A stretch of 64,000 nucleotides of DNA from an uncultured Tateyamaria sp. (GTDB lineage Bacteria > Pseudomonadota > Alphaproteobacteria > Rhodobacterales > Rhodobacteraceae). The stretch lies in NCBI RefSeq assembly GCF_947488715.1, contig NZ_CANLAG010000002.1, forward strand, positions 186,001 through 250,000, written 5' to 3'. The notes beneath the pieces are model-generated. The model was not told the DNA's origin and did not search any database. It was given only the letters and a program-made list of their open reading frames with translations. Positions within the stretch are counted from its first letter, which is position 1; every line of letters starts with the position of its first letter. Below are positions 1 through 9,717 of this stretch, piece by piece. The translations under genes were made by a program, and so were the position numbers.

Positions 1-432
1 GATTACGAGCGCGTGGTTTTGGCGGGCATCGGCCTGGGTATCATGGCCGCCTGTATGGACGAGGTGATGCCCTATTTGGCCGAACGGCGGCAATTCGGCC
101 AACCGATTGGAAATTTCCAGCTGATGCAGGGTAAGATCGCCGACATGTATACCGCGATGAACTCCGCCCGGTCCTATGTCTACGAAGTGGCCAAGGCCTG
201 TGACCGAGGGACTGTGACCCGCCAGGACGCCGCAGCCTGCTGTCTTTATGCTTCCGAAGAAGCGATGAAACAGGCCCACCAGGCCGTTCAGGCCATGGGT
301 GGCGCCGGGTTCCTCAACGATGCCCCGGTGGCGCGCCTGTTCCGGGACGCCAAACTGATGGAAATCGGGGCGGGCACGTCGGAAATCCGCCGCATGCTTG
401 TGGGGCGCGAACTGGTCACGGCAATGGGGTGA
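1..432 (+). CDS. ivd: Isovaleryl-CoA dehydrogenase, C-terminal part (5' end outside window)
   Basis: The open frame enters at base 1 (residues DYERVVLAGIGLG) and ends at TGA 430-432, giving the last 143 residues of an acyl-CoA dehydrogenase. The segment contains the C-terminal helical domain with the RRQFGQPIGNFQLMQGKIADM stretch, the QAMGGAGF block and the terminal RDAKLMEIGAGTSEIRRMLVGREL typical of the family. The isovaleryl-CoA assignment rests on this sequence style plus the downstream carboxylase, hydratase and lyase genes, which carry out the following steps of leucine breakdown. The FAD enzyme would oxidise isovaleryl-CoA to 3-methylcrotonyl-CoA in the cytoplasm. The catalytic Glu region lies partly outside the window, so substrate specificity is inferred. 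Confidence 0.88.
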   Translation, partial: DYERVVLAGIGLGIMAACMDEVMPYLAERRQFGQPIGNFQLMQGKIADMYTAMNSARSYVYEVAKACDRGTVTRQDAAACCLYASEEAMKQAHQAVQAMGGAGFLNDAPVARLFRDAKLMEIGAGTSEIRRMLVGRELVTAMG

Positions 433-692
433 TGCCGCGCTCGGTCATCATCACAACCGGATCGCTTGTGATCCTGGCCGCGCTTGCGGGCTATTGGCTT
501 GGGCAGCGTCAGGTCAATGTCGACTCGGCGGATGTGATTGCTGCGGTGGCGCGGTTGCACGGCGGTGATCCCGCAACATGCGTCGGCTGGCCGGGGCAGG
601 GCGCGTGGGTGATGTATGTCGAATGCAGTGGCGTCACGTACCGCGTGAACCGGTTCGGCCAGGTGTCACGCGCACCGGAGGATGGCATATGA
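432..692 (+). CDS. Small single-span membrane protein of unknown function
   Basis: An 86-residue protein with one hydrophobic N-terminal segment (about residues 5-24, IITTGSLVILAALAGYWLG) and a short soluble domain with two cysteines (CVGW and VECSG). I chose ATG 432, which overlaps the stop codon of ivd (TGATG); GTG 429 is an alternative. Its own stop overlaps the next start (ATGA at 689-692), so it looks translationally coupled within the leucine-degradation operon. The soluble part probably faces the periplasm, where the two cysteines could form a disulfide; this is inference. I do not recognise the family. Confidence 0.7.
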   Translation: MPRSVIITTGSLVILAALAGYWLGQRQVNVDSADVIAAVARLHGGDPATCVGWPGQGAWVMYVECSGVTYRVNRFGQVSRAPEDGI

Positions 693-2161
693 ACATGGCG
701 GCGCAATGCCTGGACCATCCCTCGGATCAAGTCGCAATCATGGACGTGAGCGGCCCCCAGAACGTGCCGATTGCCTATGGCGATCTCACGGCCATGACCG
801 ACGGGCTGGCCCGCGCGCTGATGAAACAGATCAGCCCCGGCGACCGCGTCGGCGTGTTGCTCAGCCAGACACCATGGTGTGCCGCGGCACATCTCGCCAT
901 TTGGAAGATCGGCGCAATCTCCGTGCCGTTGTTCAAGCTGTTCAAACAGGACGCACTCGCCACCCGTTTGTCGGATGCGGGCGTGTCTCTGGTCCTGACA
1001 GATGCCGAAGGGCGCACACTGGTTGGTGACCTCGCGGACTGCTGGCTGGCCGAGATGGCGGGCACAGCGGGTGACCCCGTCGCCTTCGCACCGGCCGATG
1101 CTGATACGCCTGCCGTCCTGATTTACACCTCTGGCACCACCGGCAAGCCCAAGGGCGCGCTGCATGGCCACGGTGTGCTGGCGGGGCATTTTCCCGGTGT
1201 CCGCATCAGCCATGATGACCTTGGCCGACCGGATGACTGCCTGTGGACCCCCGCCGACTGGGCGTGGATCGGCGGGCTTTTTGACGTGCTGATGCCGGGC
1301 CTCGCCCTTGGGGTCCCGGTGGTGGCGGCAAGGTTGCCCAAATTCGACGCCGCCACCTGTCAAACCGTCATCGCGCGCGGCCAAGTGCGCAACGTGTTTT
1401 TTCCACCCACCGCGCTGCGGATGCTCAAGGCCGGTGGTGTTCACCTGACCGGCCTGCGCAGCGTCGCCAGCGGTGGCGAACCGCTTGGGGCCGAAATGCT
1501 GGACTGGGGCCGCAGCGCACTGGGTGTCACGATCAACGAATTTTACGGCCAGACCGAATGCAACATGGTCGTGTCCAGTTGCGCCAGCCGATTTGCCCCA
1601 GAACCCGGCTGCATGGGGCAACCGGTGCCGGGCTTCGACGTCGATGTAGTCGACGAGAATGGCCGCCCAACGGCGGGCGAGGGGGACATCGCAATCCGTC
1701 GCGGCGCACCGTCCATGATGCTGGGCTACTGGAACCGGCCCATGGAGACGGCGGACAAGTTCCAGGGCGACTGGATGCTCACCGGTGATAAAGGCCAGCG
1801 CGCGGGCGCGTTCATCCGCTTTGTCGGGCGCGATGACGACGTAATCACATCGTCCGGCTACCGCATCGGCCCCGCCGAAATCGAAGACTGCCTGCTGACC
1901 CACCCCGATGTCGCTACCGTGGGCGTCATTGGCAAACCGGACGCCCTGCGCACCGAAATCGTCAAGGCCTATGTGGTGCTCAAAGCAGGCCGCACACCCG
2001 ACGGACCCGCATTGCGCGATTATGTCAAAACCCGCCTTGCAAGCCATTCATACCCAAGGGAAATCGAATTTCTCGACGCACTGCCCATGACCGTCACAGG
2101 CAAGGTCATTCGCAAGGAACTCAAGGCGCGCGCTGCCGCCGAAGCCGGAGAACGCATATGA
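689..2161 (+). CDS. AMP-binding acyl-CoA synthetase (acetyl/medium-chain type)
   Basis: A 490-residue ANL-superfamily enzyme that would activate a carboxylic acid to its CoA thioester via an acyl-adenylate. Visible motifs are the P-loop-like [16 protein letters not shown] near residues 150-165, FYGQTECN (A5), the hinge and A8 region [14 protein letters not shown], and the C-terminal catalytic lysine in [16 protein letters not shown] 689 is preceded by GGAGG at 677-681 with seven-base spacing and overlaps the previous stop; the open frame extends further upstream to 578, but that part overlaps the small gene in another frame. Its place in the leucine operon suggests a branched short-chain acid or acetoacetate as substrate, which sequence alone cannot settle. 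Confidence 0.85.
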   Translation: MNMAAQCLDHPSDQVAIMDVSGPQNVPIAYGDLTAMTDGLARALMKQISPGDRVGVLLSQTPWCAAAHLAIWKIGAISVPLFKLFKQDALATRLSDAGVSLVLTDAEGRTLVGDLADCWLAEMAGTAGDPVAFAPADADTPAVLIYTSGTTGKPKGALHGHGVLAGHFPGVRISHDDLGRPDDCLWTPADWAWIGGLFDVLMPGLALGVPVVAARLPKFDAATCQTVIARGQVRNVFFPPTALRMLKAGGVHLTGLRSVASGGEPLGAEMLDWGRSALGVTINEFYGQTECNMVVSSCASRFAPEPGCMGQPVPGFDVDVVDENGRPTAGEGDIAIRRGAPSMMLGYWNRPMETADKFQGDWMLTGDKGQRAGAFIRFVGRDDDVITSSGYRIGPAEIEDCLLTHPDVATVGVIGKPDALRTEIVKAYVVLKAGRTPDGPALRDYVKTRLASHSYPREIEFLDALPMTVTGKVIRKELKARAAAEAGERI

Positions 2162-3762
2162 AACTGACATCGCAGGCCGTGCCCGCATCCGAGACGTTCC
2201 GCGCCAATCGCACGGCACATCTGGCCGCACTCGAAGAGGTCCATACCGCTGCGCTGGCCGCTGCTGCAGGCGGTGGGGAACGGTCGCGGGACCGCCACCT
2301 TGGGCGGGGCAAGATGCTGCCGCGCGACCGTGTGGCGAACCTGCTCGATCCCGGCACGCCCTTTCTGGAAATTGGCGCGACTGCTGCGCATGGCCTTTAC
2401 GACGGCGCGGCACCTTGCGCCGGTGTCATCGCGGGCATCGGTCAGGTGATGGGACAGGACGTCATGGTCGTCTGCAATGACGCGACTGTCAAAGGCGGCA
2501 CATACTACCCGATGACCGTGAAAAAGCACCTGCGCGCGCAGGACATTGCCGCGGCCAACAGATTGCCCTGCATCTATCTGGTCGACAGTGGCGGAGCGAA
2601 CCTGCCCAATCAGGACGAGGTGTTTCCCGACCGCGACCACTTTGGCCGCATTTTTTTCAATCAGGCGCAGATGAGCGCCAAGGGTATCCCGCAAATCGCT
2701 GTTGTCATGGGGTCCTGCACGGCCGGTGGCGCTTATGTGCCTGCGATGTCCGACGTCACCATCATCGTCAAGGAACAGGGGACGATCTTTCTCGCCGGTC
2801 CGCCGCTGGTCAAGGCGGCAACGGGCGAAGTGGTCAGCGCCGAGGATCTGGGCGGCGGGGACGTACACACACGCCTGTCCGGTGTGGCGGACTATCTGGC
2901 CGAGGATGACGCCCACGCGCTGGCACTCGCCCGCAGAAGTGTCGGAAACCTTAACCTTTGCAAACCTCAATCGGTCACTTTGCAAACCTCCGAAGAGCCC
3001 GCATTTGATCCCGACGAAATTCTGGGTGTCGTGCCTGCCGACTTGCGCACCCCCTACGATATTCACGAGGTCATCGCCCGGATCGTGGACGGGTCCCGGT
3101 TTGATGCGTTCAAGGCGCGGTTTGGTGAAACGCTGGTCTGCGGCTTTGCCCATATCAAGGGCGTGCCCGTGGGCATCATCGCCAACAACGGCGTCCTGTT
3201 CTCCGAGGCGGCGCAAAAGGGCGCACACTTTATCGAACTGTGTTCCCAGCGGCATATCCCATTGGTATTTTTGCAAAACATCACTGGTTTCATGGTGGGG
3301 CAGAAATACGAGAACGAAGGTATCGCGCGCCACGGGGCCAAGATGGTCACGGCTGTGGCCACAACGTCGGTTCCCAAAGTCACAATGCTGGTCGGTGGCT
3401 CTTTCGGGGCGGGGAATTACGGCATGTCAGGCCGGGCCTATGACCCGCGGTTCCTGTGGTCCTGGCCCAATGCGCGCATCAGCGTCATGGGGGGGGCTCA
3501 GGCGGCCGGGGTGCTGGCCACCGTCAAACGCGATGCCATCGAACGTGGCGGCGGTACGTGGTCCGCAGACGAAGAGGCCGCGTTCAAACAGCCCACAATC
3601 GACATGTTCGAAGAACAGTCACACCCGCTCTATGCCTCCGCCCGCCTGTGGGATGACGGCATCATCGACCCGCGCCGCGCCCGCGATGTGCTGTACCTCA
3701 GCCTGCGCGCGGCCCTCAACGCACCAATAGAGGACACACGTTTCGGCGTGTTCCGGATGTGA
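2158..3762 (+). CDS. mccB: Methylcrotonyl-CoA carboxylase, carboxyltransferase (beta) subunit
   Basis: A 534-residue carboxyltransferase of the biotin-dependent acyl-CoA carboxylase family, the usual length for MCC beta. It transfers the carboxyl group from biotin on MccA to 3-methylcrotonyl-CoA, making 3-methylglutaconyl-CoA. The N-terminal half contains the acyl-CoA binding part ([41 protein letters not shown]); the C-terminal half has the biotin-binding crotonase fold ([35 protein letters not shown]). Start ATG 2158 overlaps the stop of the acyl-CoA synthetase by four bases. The partner subunit lies one gene downstream, separated by an unknown membrane protein. Confidence 0.93.
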   Translation: MKLTSQAVPASETFRANRTAHLAALEEVHTAALAAAAGGGERSRDRHLGRGKMLPRDRVANLLDPGTPFLEIGATAAHGLYDGAAPCAGVIAGIGQVMGQDVMVVCNDATVKGGTYYPMTVKKHLRAQDIAAANRLPCIYLVDSGGANLPNQDEVFPDRDHFGRIFFNQAQMSAKGIPQIAVVMGSCTAGGAYVPAMSDVTIIVKEQGTIFLAGPPLVKAATGEVVSAEDLGGGDVHTRLSGVADYLAEDDAHALALARRSVGNLNLCKPQSVTLQTSEEPAFDPDEILGVVPADLRTPYDIHEVIARIVDGSRFDAFKARFGETLVCGFAHIKGVPVGIIANNGVLFSEAAQKGAHFIELCSQRHIPLVFLQNITGFMVGQKYENEGIARHGAKMVTAVATTSVPKVTMLVGGSFGAGNYGMSGRAYDPRFLWSWPNARISVMGGAQAAGVLATVKRDAIERGGGTWSADEEAAFKQPTIDMFEEQSHPLYASARLWDDGIIDPRRARDVLYLSLRAALNAPIEDTRFGVFRM

Positions 3763-3769
3763 GGCAGAT

Positions 3770-4459
3770 ATGATCAATCCCAAAGACATCGCCAACCGGG
3801 TCAAGCGCGCCATTCCCAAGGTCGAACTGCCGTCGATCGGTCGGGAAGTGAAACTGCCGGTTTACGTTGTCCACAATTCCAGCGATCCAGAGGACTATTT
3901 CTTTATCTTCGATTTCGAACAGTTCGTGGAACAGACGCGCAACGGCGTGTTTGTGCGCCCTGCACTGACGGTTTGGGCCGGGCGTTCGGATTTTGGACGC
4001 TCTGCGTTTGCCACCCAGTTCCGGGAAAGTTTCGCGCGGGAATTTGATATTGCACGTGCACAACTGGCGGCCCGCGATGCAAAACCACGGGGGTGGTTTG
4101 GCTTTCTCACGGGTACGTTTTCCGAATTGCGCGGGGCATCCCTGTCGGCCTTTCTGGCCAACCTTGTCCTGCTGGTGGCCACAAGCGCAGGCACCAAAAT
4201 CCTGACCCAGGTCCTGCCTGCCCGTTGGTTTGCCGGAAAATCGGATGCGTCCAAGCTCGAAGACAGCATTGAGGACACGCAGACCAAGGTAGACACCGCG
4301 CTCGCCCACCTCGAAATCCGCCTGCACAGCGAACTCTACGATCATGCGTTCCGCGATGGCACGCGGGGCAAGCGTGCGGACCTCGAATTTGATGCCTGGC
4401 CGTTGCCCGCCTATGTGCGCCAGCATCTCAACGACGGCAAATCAGGAGCATGGTGGTAA
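3770..4459 (+). CDS. Unknown protein with a membrane segment, between mccB and mccA
   Basis: A 229-residue protein that I cannot assign to a family. The N-terminal half (residues 1-120) is soluble and mixed alpha/beta in character, with an aromatic block (EDYFFIFDFEQFVEQ); a hydrophobic segment follows at about residues 128-150 (ASLSAFLANLVLLVATSAGTK), then an acidic, possibly coiled-coil stretch (DASKLEDSIEDTQTKVDTALAHLEIRL split over residues 161-190). A weak GAGG ribosome site precedes ATG 3770, seven bases after mccB. Its stop overlaps the mccA start (TAATG). The position between two obligate partner subunits suggests co-production with the carboxylase, but no function can be read from the sequence. 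Confidence 0.75.
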   Translation: MINPKDIANRVKRAIPKVELPSIGREVKLPVYVVHNSSDPEDYFFIFDFEQFVEQTRNGVFVRPALTVWAGRSDFGRSAFATQFRESFAREFDIARAQLAARDAKPRGWFGFLTGTFSELRGASLSAFLANLVLLVATSAGTKILTQVLPARWFAGKSDASKLEDSIEDTQTKVDTALAHLEIRLHSELYDHAFRDGTRGKRADLEFDAWPLPAYVRQHLNDGKSGAWW

Positions 4460-6393
4460 TGTTCAACACAATTCTGATCGCCAACCGGGGTGAAATCGCC
4501 TGTCGGGTGATGGAAACCGCGCAGTCCCTTGGGGTGCGCTGTGTCGCTGTCTATTCCGACGCCGATGCGCAGGCCAAACACGTGCAGATGGCCGACATGG
4601 CCGTCCATATCGGCGGCAGCGCGCCCGCCGACAGCTATCTGCGTGGTGACGCCATTATCGCCGCCGCACGTGACACAGGGGCGCAAGCGATCCACCCCGG
4701 ATATGGGTTCCTCTCCGAAAACCCCGACTTTGTTGAAGCGGTCGAGGCGGCGGGGCTCACATTCATCGGGCCCTCAGCGGATGCGATCCGCGCCATGGGC
4801 CTCAAGGACGCGGCCAAGGCGCTGATGGTCGAGGCGGGCGTGCCTGTGGTGCCCGGCTATCACGGCGCTGACCAGTCTGACGACCTGCTGGCGGGCGAAG
4901 CCGCCAAAATCGGCTATCCAGTGCTGATCAAGGCGGTTGCCGGCGGCGGCGGAAAGGGCATGCGCCTTGTTGAGACGCCAGACGCTTTTGCCGACGCACT
5001 CGCCAGTGCGCGCAGCGAGGCACAGACCGCGTTTGGCAACCCGGACGTTCTGGTCGAGAAATTCGTCACACATCCCCGCCACATCGAGGTGCAGGTTTTT
5101 GGCGACGGCACCCATGCGGTCCATCTGTTTGAGCGGGACTGCTCACTGCAACGCCGCCACCAAAAGGTGATCGAAGAGGCCCCAGCCCCCGGTATGACGC
5201 CCGAAATGCGCGACACAATGGGCACAGCCGCCGTGCGTGCCGCCGAAGCCATCGGCTACAAAGGCGCAGGCACGGTCGAGTTCATCGTTGACGGTTCTGG
5301 CGATCTGCGCGCGGACGGGTTCTTTTTCATGGAAATGAACACCCGGCTTCAGGTGGAACACCCGGTCACCGAAGCCATCACGGGTGTCGATCTGGTGGAG
5401 TGGCAATTGCGCGTGGCCGCAGGCGAGGGCCTGCCCAAGTCCCAGGACCAGCTGTCCATCACCGGCCACGCCTTCGAGGCGCGCCTCTATGCCGAGGACG
5501 TGCCAGCAGGCTTCCTGCCCGCGACGGGCGTGCTGACGCATCTGTCTTTTCCGGGCGGCGCACGGGCCGATAGCGGCGTGCGCGCGGGCGATACGATCAG
5601 CCCGTTCTACGACCCAATGATTGCCAAGGTGATCACCCACGGCCCCACGCGCGCCACAGCCCTTGCGCGTCTGCAATCCGCCCTGTCCGACACGCAGGTC
5701 GCAGGCACCGTGACCAACCTCGCCTTTCTCGGGGCGCTGGCCGGGCATGAGGGCTTTGGGCAGAGCAAGGTCGACACCGGTCTCATCGCACGTGACCTGA
5801 ACGCGCTGACAGCGGCCCCCGTGGCACAACCACGCCACTCGGTTGCGGCTGCGATGGCGGTGTCGGGGCTCGACCAGCCGCCCGCACTGGCCGGGTTCGC
5901 CCTGTGGCAACCGATGACGCGCGCCATCCCCCTGACCTATGCGGACCAACCGCTTGCGATCTCGGTGCAGGTGATCGACGCGCACACGCAACTCTGGTCG
6001 GTCGATGACACCTCGGTCGAGGCCACCCAAAGCCACGGCAGGTGGGTCATTGACGGCCATCCGGCACCGGATGTGTCCGTGCACGATGGGACGGCGACGG
6101 TGTTTGACGGCTACGGCTTGATCTACGACATCGTTGACCCGCTCGACGTGGCCACCAGCGCTGCAGGCGACGGCAACATCGTCGAGGCGCCAATGCCCGG
6201 ACTGGTCAGGGCCGTCTTTGCCAAGCCCGGCGATACCGTGGCCAAAGGCGACAGGCTCGCCATTCTCGAAGCCATGAAAATGGAACATGCGTTGCTGGCC
6301 GCACGCGACGGCATCGTGGCCGAGGTCTATGCGACCCAGGGCGATCAGGTCACTGCGGGCGCGGCCCTTGTCCGACTGGAAGACGCCACATGA
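4459..6393 (+). CDS. mccA: Methylcrotonyl-CoA carboxylase, biotin-carboxylase/biotin-carrier (alpha) subunit
   Basis: A 644-residue fusion of biotin carboxylase and biotin carrier domains. Order: biotin carboxylase N-terminal domain (NTILIANRGEIACRVM), ATP-grasp domain with KAVAGGGGKGMR near residues 160-170, carboxylase C-terminal domain, a linker, and the biotinyl domain with EAMKMEH, in which Lys607 would be biotinylated. It carboxylates biotin with bicarbonate and ATP for MccB. I prefer ATG 4459 over ATG 4450 because AGGAG (4444-4448) is then ten bases upstream rather than one and the start overlaps the previous stop. Its biotin would be attached by the BirA encoded at 32554. Confidence 0.93.
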   Translation: MFNTILIANRGEIACRVMETAQSLGVRCVAVYSDADAQAKHVQMADMAVHIGGSAPADSYLRGDAIIAAARDTGAQAIHPGYGFLSENPDFVEAVEAAGLTFIGPSADAIRAMGLKDAAKALMVEAGVPVVPGYHGADQSDDLLAGEAAKIGYPVLIKAVAGGGGKGMRLVETPDAFADALASARSEAQTAFGNPDVLVEKFVTHPRHIEVQVFGDGTHAVHLFERDCSLQRRHQKVIEEAPAPGMTPEMRDTMGTAAVRAAEAIGYKGAGTVEFIVDGSGDLRADGFFFMEMNTRLQVEHPVTEAITGVDLVEWQLRVAAGEGLPKSQDQLSITGHAFEARLYAEDVPAGFLPATGVLTHLSFPGGARADSGVRAGDTISPFYDPMIAKVITHGPTRATALARLQSALSDTQVAGTVTNLAFLGALAGHEGFGQSKVDTGLIARDLNALTAAPVAQPRHSVAAAMAVSGLDQPPALAGFALWQPMTRAIPLTYADQPLAISVQVIDAHTQLWSVDDTSVEATQSHGRWVIDGHPAPDVSVHDGTATVFDGYGLIYDIVDPLDVATSAAGDGNIVEAPMPGLVRAVFAKPGDTVAKGDRLAILEAMKMEHALLAARDGIVAEVYATQGDQVTAGAALVRLEDAT

Positions 6394-7049
6394 TCACCTT
6401 GCACCACTGTCCCCAGACCCGGTCGATGCGCACGCTGTGGATCTTGCACGAACTGGATGTGCCATTCGAGGTGGTGGAACATCCCTTCGACAAATCCTTG
6501 CGCCAGCCCGAATTTCTGTCTGTCAGCCCGGCGGGGCGGGTGCCTGCGCTGGAAATCGACGGCAGACAGATGATCGAAACCGGTGCCATTGCCGAATACC
6601 TCTGCGAACGCTTCAGTCCGCAAACACTGGGCCGACCGCCGGGCCATGCGGACCGGATGAATTGGTTGGTGTGGGTCCATTTTGCCGAAACCATCAGCCA
6701 ACACGCCGCCGCTCTAACACAACAGCATGTCGTGCTCTACGAGGATCACATGCGCAGCCCCCTCATCATGAAGATCGAGGCCGCGCGGCTCGCCAAATGC
6801 TATGACGCTCTGGAAACGCAGCTCACGGATGCAGGCTCTGATCACCTGCTGGCCTCGGGGTTCAGTGCGGCGGACATCTGCGTGGGGCAGGCGGTCTATA
6901 TGGCCCGCCATTTTACCGCCCTCGACAGCCATCCCGCCACCGCGCGCTGGTTTGACCGGATCACGGACAGGCCTGCCTTTGTCAAAAGCTTGCCCAATTC
7001 CGCAAACAGGCTCTACGCTCGGGACTTTTACCCGGTCTGGGAGGGCTAG
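6390..7049 (+). CDS. Glutathione S-transferase family protein
   Basis: A 219-residue GST-fold protein: a thioredoxin-like N-terminal domain (ITLHHCPQTRSMRTLWILHE, then the SPAGRVPALEIDG cis-proline block and IETGAIAEYL, which binds the glutathione gamma-glutamyl part) and an all-helical C-terminal domain ending near RLYARDFYPVWEG. The start ATG 6390 overlaps the mccA stop by four bases and the stop abuts the next start, so it is clearly part of the leucine operon. A GST has no textbook step in this pathway; it could isomerise or detoxify an intermediate, but that is guesswork. Confidence 0.85.
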   Translation: MITLHHCPQTRSMRTLWILHELDVPFEVVEHPFDKSLRQPEFLSVSPAGRVPALEIDGRQMIETGAIAEYLCERFSPQTLGRPPGHADRMNWLVWVHFAETISQHAAALTQQHVVLYEDHMRSPLIMKIEAARLAKCYDALETQLTDAGSDHLLASGFSAADICVGQAVYMARHFTALDSHPATARWFDRITDRPAFVKSLPNSANRLYARDFYPVWEG

Positions 7050-7910
7050 ATGTCAGACGCAACGCATATGGCAGAAATCTACGAGGTGGGACCCCGCGAC
7101 GGGTTGCAGAACGAAACCGCCGACATTCCCGTCGCGGACAAGATCGCGTTGGTGGATTGCCTCAGCACTGCCGGGTTCAAGCGGATCGAATGTGCCAGCT
7201 TTGTCAGCCCGAAATGGGTGCCGCAAATGGCAGGCAGTGACGCGGTGCTCGCCGGGATCCAACGCGCGCCGGGCATCCGCTATGCCGCGCTGACGCCGAA
7301 CATGCGCGGCTTTGACGACGCACGCGCGGCTGGCGCGGACGAGGTTGCCGTCTTTGGCTCGGCCAGCGAGGGGTTTTCCAAGGCAAATGTGAACGCATCC
7401 GTTGACGAGGCGCTGGAACGGTTCGCACCGGTGATCGAGGCCGCGCGCGCCATCGATGTGCCCGTGCGGGGCTATGTGTCTTGCGTGGTGGATTGCCCCT
7501 ATGACGGGCCTGTGTCGCCGGAGGCGGTGGCGCGCGTGGCCGACCGTCTCTTTGCGATGGGCTGCTATGAGGTCAGTCTCGGTGACACGCTGGGCAAGGG
7601 CACACCGGATGCCGTTGCGCGCATGTTGCTTGCGGTGCGCGATGTGGTGCCCGTGGGTCGGCTGGCCGGGCATTTTCACGACACGGCCGGGCGGGCGTTG
7701 GACAATATTGATGCTTCGCTCAGTTTGGGTCTGCGCGTCTTTGATGCGGCGGTTGGTGGTCTGGGCGGCTGTCCTTACGCGCCGGGTGCCGCAGGCAATG
7801 TCGCTACTGAGGCCGTGGCCGCGCATCTGCACCGGCTGGGATACACCACCGGGCTCGATATGGACGTGATCCATACCGCCGCCGCGATGGCACAACGATT
7901 GCGCAGCTAG
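7050..7910 (+). CDS. mvaB: Hydroxymethylglutaryl-CoA lyase
   Basis: A 286-residue lyase of the HMGL/DRE-TIM family that splits 3-hydroxy-3-methylglutaryl-CoA into acetoacetate and acetyl-CoA, the last step of leucine breakdown. Seen directly: GPRDGLQNE at the N-terminus (metal and substrate site), GHFHDT with the metal-binding histidines, and the active-site cysteine in GLGGCPYAPGAAGNVATE. ATG 7050 directly follows the GST stop; an in-frame ATG at 7068 (MAEIYEVGPRDG) is an equally good start by homology. Length matches bacterial family members. Confidence 0.93.
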   Translation: MSDATHMAEIYEVGPRDGLQNETADIPVADKIALVDCLSTAGFKRIECASFVSPKWVPQMAGSDAVLAGIQRAPGIRYAALTPNMRGFDDARAAGADEVAVFGSASEGFSKANVNASVDEALERFAPVIEAARAIDVPVRGYVSCVVDCPYDGPVSPEAVARVADRLFAMGCYEVSLGDTLGKGTPDAVARMLLAVRDVVPVGRLAGHFHDTAGRALDNIDASLSLGLRVFDAAVGGLGGCPYAPGAAGNVATEAVAAHLHRLGYTTGLDMDVIHTAAAMAQRLRS

Positions 7911-7926
7911 GAACAGTAGACCGATT

Positions 7927-8718
7927 ATGCCCGAGACCATCACCATCGAAACGGACGCGCGCGGTGTCGCGACACTGACCCTTGCGCGGCCCGACAAACA
8001 CAACGCGCTCAGTGCGCAAATGCTCGCAGAGTTGACGCAGGCGGCGGATGCGCTGGGCCGCGACGATGCTGTGCGCGTGGTGGTGCTGACGGGGGCGGGC
8101 AAAAGCTTTTGCGCCGGGGGGGACCTGGCCTGGATGCGCGAACAGATGCAGGCCGACGCCGACACGCGCGCCCGCGAGGCGGGCAAGCTCGCGCATATGC
8201 TGCAGGCGTTGAACACCTTGCCCAAACCGCTGATCGGCGCGGTACAGGGCAACGCCTTTGGCGGCGGAGTGGGGATGGCTTGCGTCTGCGACATTGCCAT
8301 CGGAGTCGATCATCTCAAAATGGGGCTGACCGAAACGCGCCTTGGCATCATCCCCGCGACCATTGGGCCCTATGTCCTGGCCCGCATGGGCGAAGGGCGG
8401 GCGCGTCAGGTCTTTATGTCATCACGCCTCTTTGACGCCACAGAGGCGGTGCGACTGGGGCTGTTGGCCCGCGCGGTGCCTGCATCCGACCTTGCCTCCG
8501 CAATCGAGGCCGAAGTCACTCCCTATCTCGCCTGCGCCCCCGGTGCGGTGGCATCGGCCAAGGCATTGGCCCGCGCGTTGGGGCCGCGCATTGACGCAGA
8601 CACAATCGCAATGACCATCGACGCACTCAAAGCGCGCTGGGAAACCGATGAGGCACGGGACGGCATCAGCGCCTTTTTCGACAAACGCCCCGCGCCCTGG
8701 GTCCATGATCACTCCTGA
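7927..8718 (+). CDS. Enoyl-CoA hydratase/isomerase family, probable methylglutaconyl-CoA hydratase
   Basis: A 263-residue crotonase-fold protein. The oxyanion-hole segments are visible (KSFCAGGDLAWM and GNAFGGGVGMACVCDIAIG) and the catalytic-glutamate region follows at MGLTETRLGIIPATIGPYV. In this operon it most likely hydrates 3-methylglutaconyl-CoA to HMG-CoA, filling the step between MccAB and HMG-CoA lyase; the family includes many other specificities. It is the last gene of the operon, starting 16 bases after the lyase, and its 3' end overlaps the convergent LysR gene by ten bases. Confidence 0.87.
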   Translation: MPETITIETDARGVATLTLARPDKHNALSAQMLAELTQAADALGRDDAVRVVVLTGAGKSFCAGGDLAWMREQMQADADTRAREAGKLAHMLQALNTLPKPLIGAVQGNAFGGGVGMACVCDIAIGVDHLKMGLTETRLGIIPATIGPYVLARMGEGRARQVFMSSRLFDATEAVRLGLLARAVPASDLASAIEAEVTPYLACAPGAVASAKALARALGPRIDADTIAMTIDALKARWETDEARDGISAFFDKRPAPWVHDHS

Positions 8719-9596
8719 CCCTGCGACGCCTCGCCGACAAAGGCACCGCGCTGGCGGCGCAAGGCATCCGACACAAAACGCGTAAAGGTCGCGATGCGCG
8801 GCACGTTCTTGAGATCGGCGTGGGTCAGCACCCAGACAGACGGGTAGGGAAAGAGCGGCAGGCCCGGCACCCGCCCCAAGAGCGGATCGGTGTCGCCCAG
8901 AAAACAGGCCATCCGCGTCGCGCCCAACCCGGCGCGCACCGCACCGATCATGGCCACCATATCGTCCAGATGCATCACCACCCGCGTGTTCGGATAGGCT
9001 GCGCGCACGGCCTTGTTCGGCGGCTCCCAATGCAAGAAACGCAACCAGCTAAGCTCTTTTTCCGGATCGGCGGCCAATGTCTCCAGCACGCTGTGGCTGG
9101 CATAAACGGCGGATGACTGCGCGGCCACGCGCCGACCCACCAGATCTGGGTCCGGCGTGTCCGAAATGCGGATCGCCACGTCCGCCTCGCGGTGCGCAAG
9201 GTTGAGCGGCGCGTTCGCACCCAGAACGGTCAGCTCAACTTCGGGATACTGCGCAACAAACGCGCCCAGGATCGGTGCCAGAACCGTTTGGATCATCAGC
9301 GCCGGTGCCGTGACGGTCAACGGCCCGCTGACTGACGCATCCCGCGCCGCGATTGCGCGGCTGAGGGTCGCACCGTGCGCTTCAAACGCTTCCGCCGTGC
9401 GCGCGGCATCCAGACCGGCCTCGGTTGGCACATATCCCGTGGGCCGCCGATCAAACAGCGACACACCCAACGTCGCCTCCGCCGCTGCAATCCGGCGCGC
9501 AACGGTCGCGTGATTGACGCCCAAGGCCCGCGCGGCACCGCTCAACCCGCTATGCCGCACCGTCTCCAGCACATATCGCAGATCGCCCCAATCCAT
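8709..9596 (-). CDS. LysR-family transcriptional regulator
   Basis: A 295-residue regulator with an N-terminal winged helix-turn-helix (DWGDLRYVLETVRHSGLSGAARALGVNHATVARRI, split at residues 2-36) and a C-terminal periplasmic-binding-like effector domain. I set the start at ATG 9596 because LysR proteins usually begin directly with the helix; the frame stays open to a TTG at 9638 and a GTG at 9611, both less likely. It is convergent with the leucine operon and divergent from the DUF1330 gene 121 bases away, which makes the latter a plausible target. The effector is unknown. Confidence 0.88.
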   Translation of the reverse strand: MDWGDLRYVLETVRHSGLSGAARALGVNHATVARRIAAAEATLGVSLFDRRPTGYVPTEAGLDAARTAEAFEAHGATLSRAIAARDASVSGPLTVTAPALMIQTVLAPILGAFVAQYPEVELTVLGANAPLNLAHREADVAIRISDTPDPDLVGRRVAAQSSAVYASHSVLETLAADPEKELSWLRFLHWEPPNKAVRAAYPNTRVVMHLDDMVAMIGAVRAGLGATRMACFLGDTDPLLGRVPGLPLFPYPSVWVLTHADLKNVPRIATFTRFVSDALRRQRGAFVGEASQGQE

Positions 9597-9622
9597 ATCC
9601 TTGATCGCCACAGCCTGCCCCT

Positions 9623-9672
9623 GATCGTTTTTGCACAAGAGGGGCCATCATATCATTAATTTCCGAACGATC
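9623..9672. promoter_or_regulatory. Candidate regulatory site between LysR and DUF1330 genes
   Basis: The intergenic region holds 7-base inverted arms GATCGTT (9623-9629) and AACGATC (9666-9672) flanking an AT-rich core (ATCATATCATTAAT, 9647-9660). LysR regulators commonly bind such a site between themselves and a divergent target. The arms are 36 bases apart, so this could also be chance. Confidence 0.25.
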
Positions 9673-9717
9673 CAGCCACCGCTATGCTCCGTCCATCATC
9701 AGGAAAAGGAAGCCTCA

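Noticed and set aside
509-2047. Long minus-strand open frame (512 codons) antisense to the acyl-CoA synthetase
   Set aside because: High GC leaves antisense frames open; the translation has no recognisable domain, is rich in His/Arg/Gly and overlaps a clear enzyme gene.
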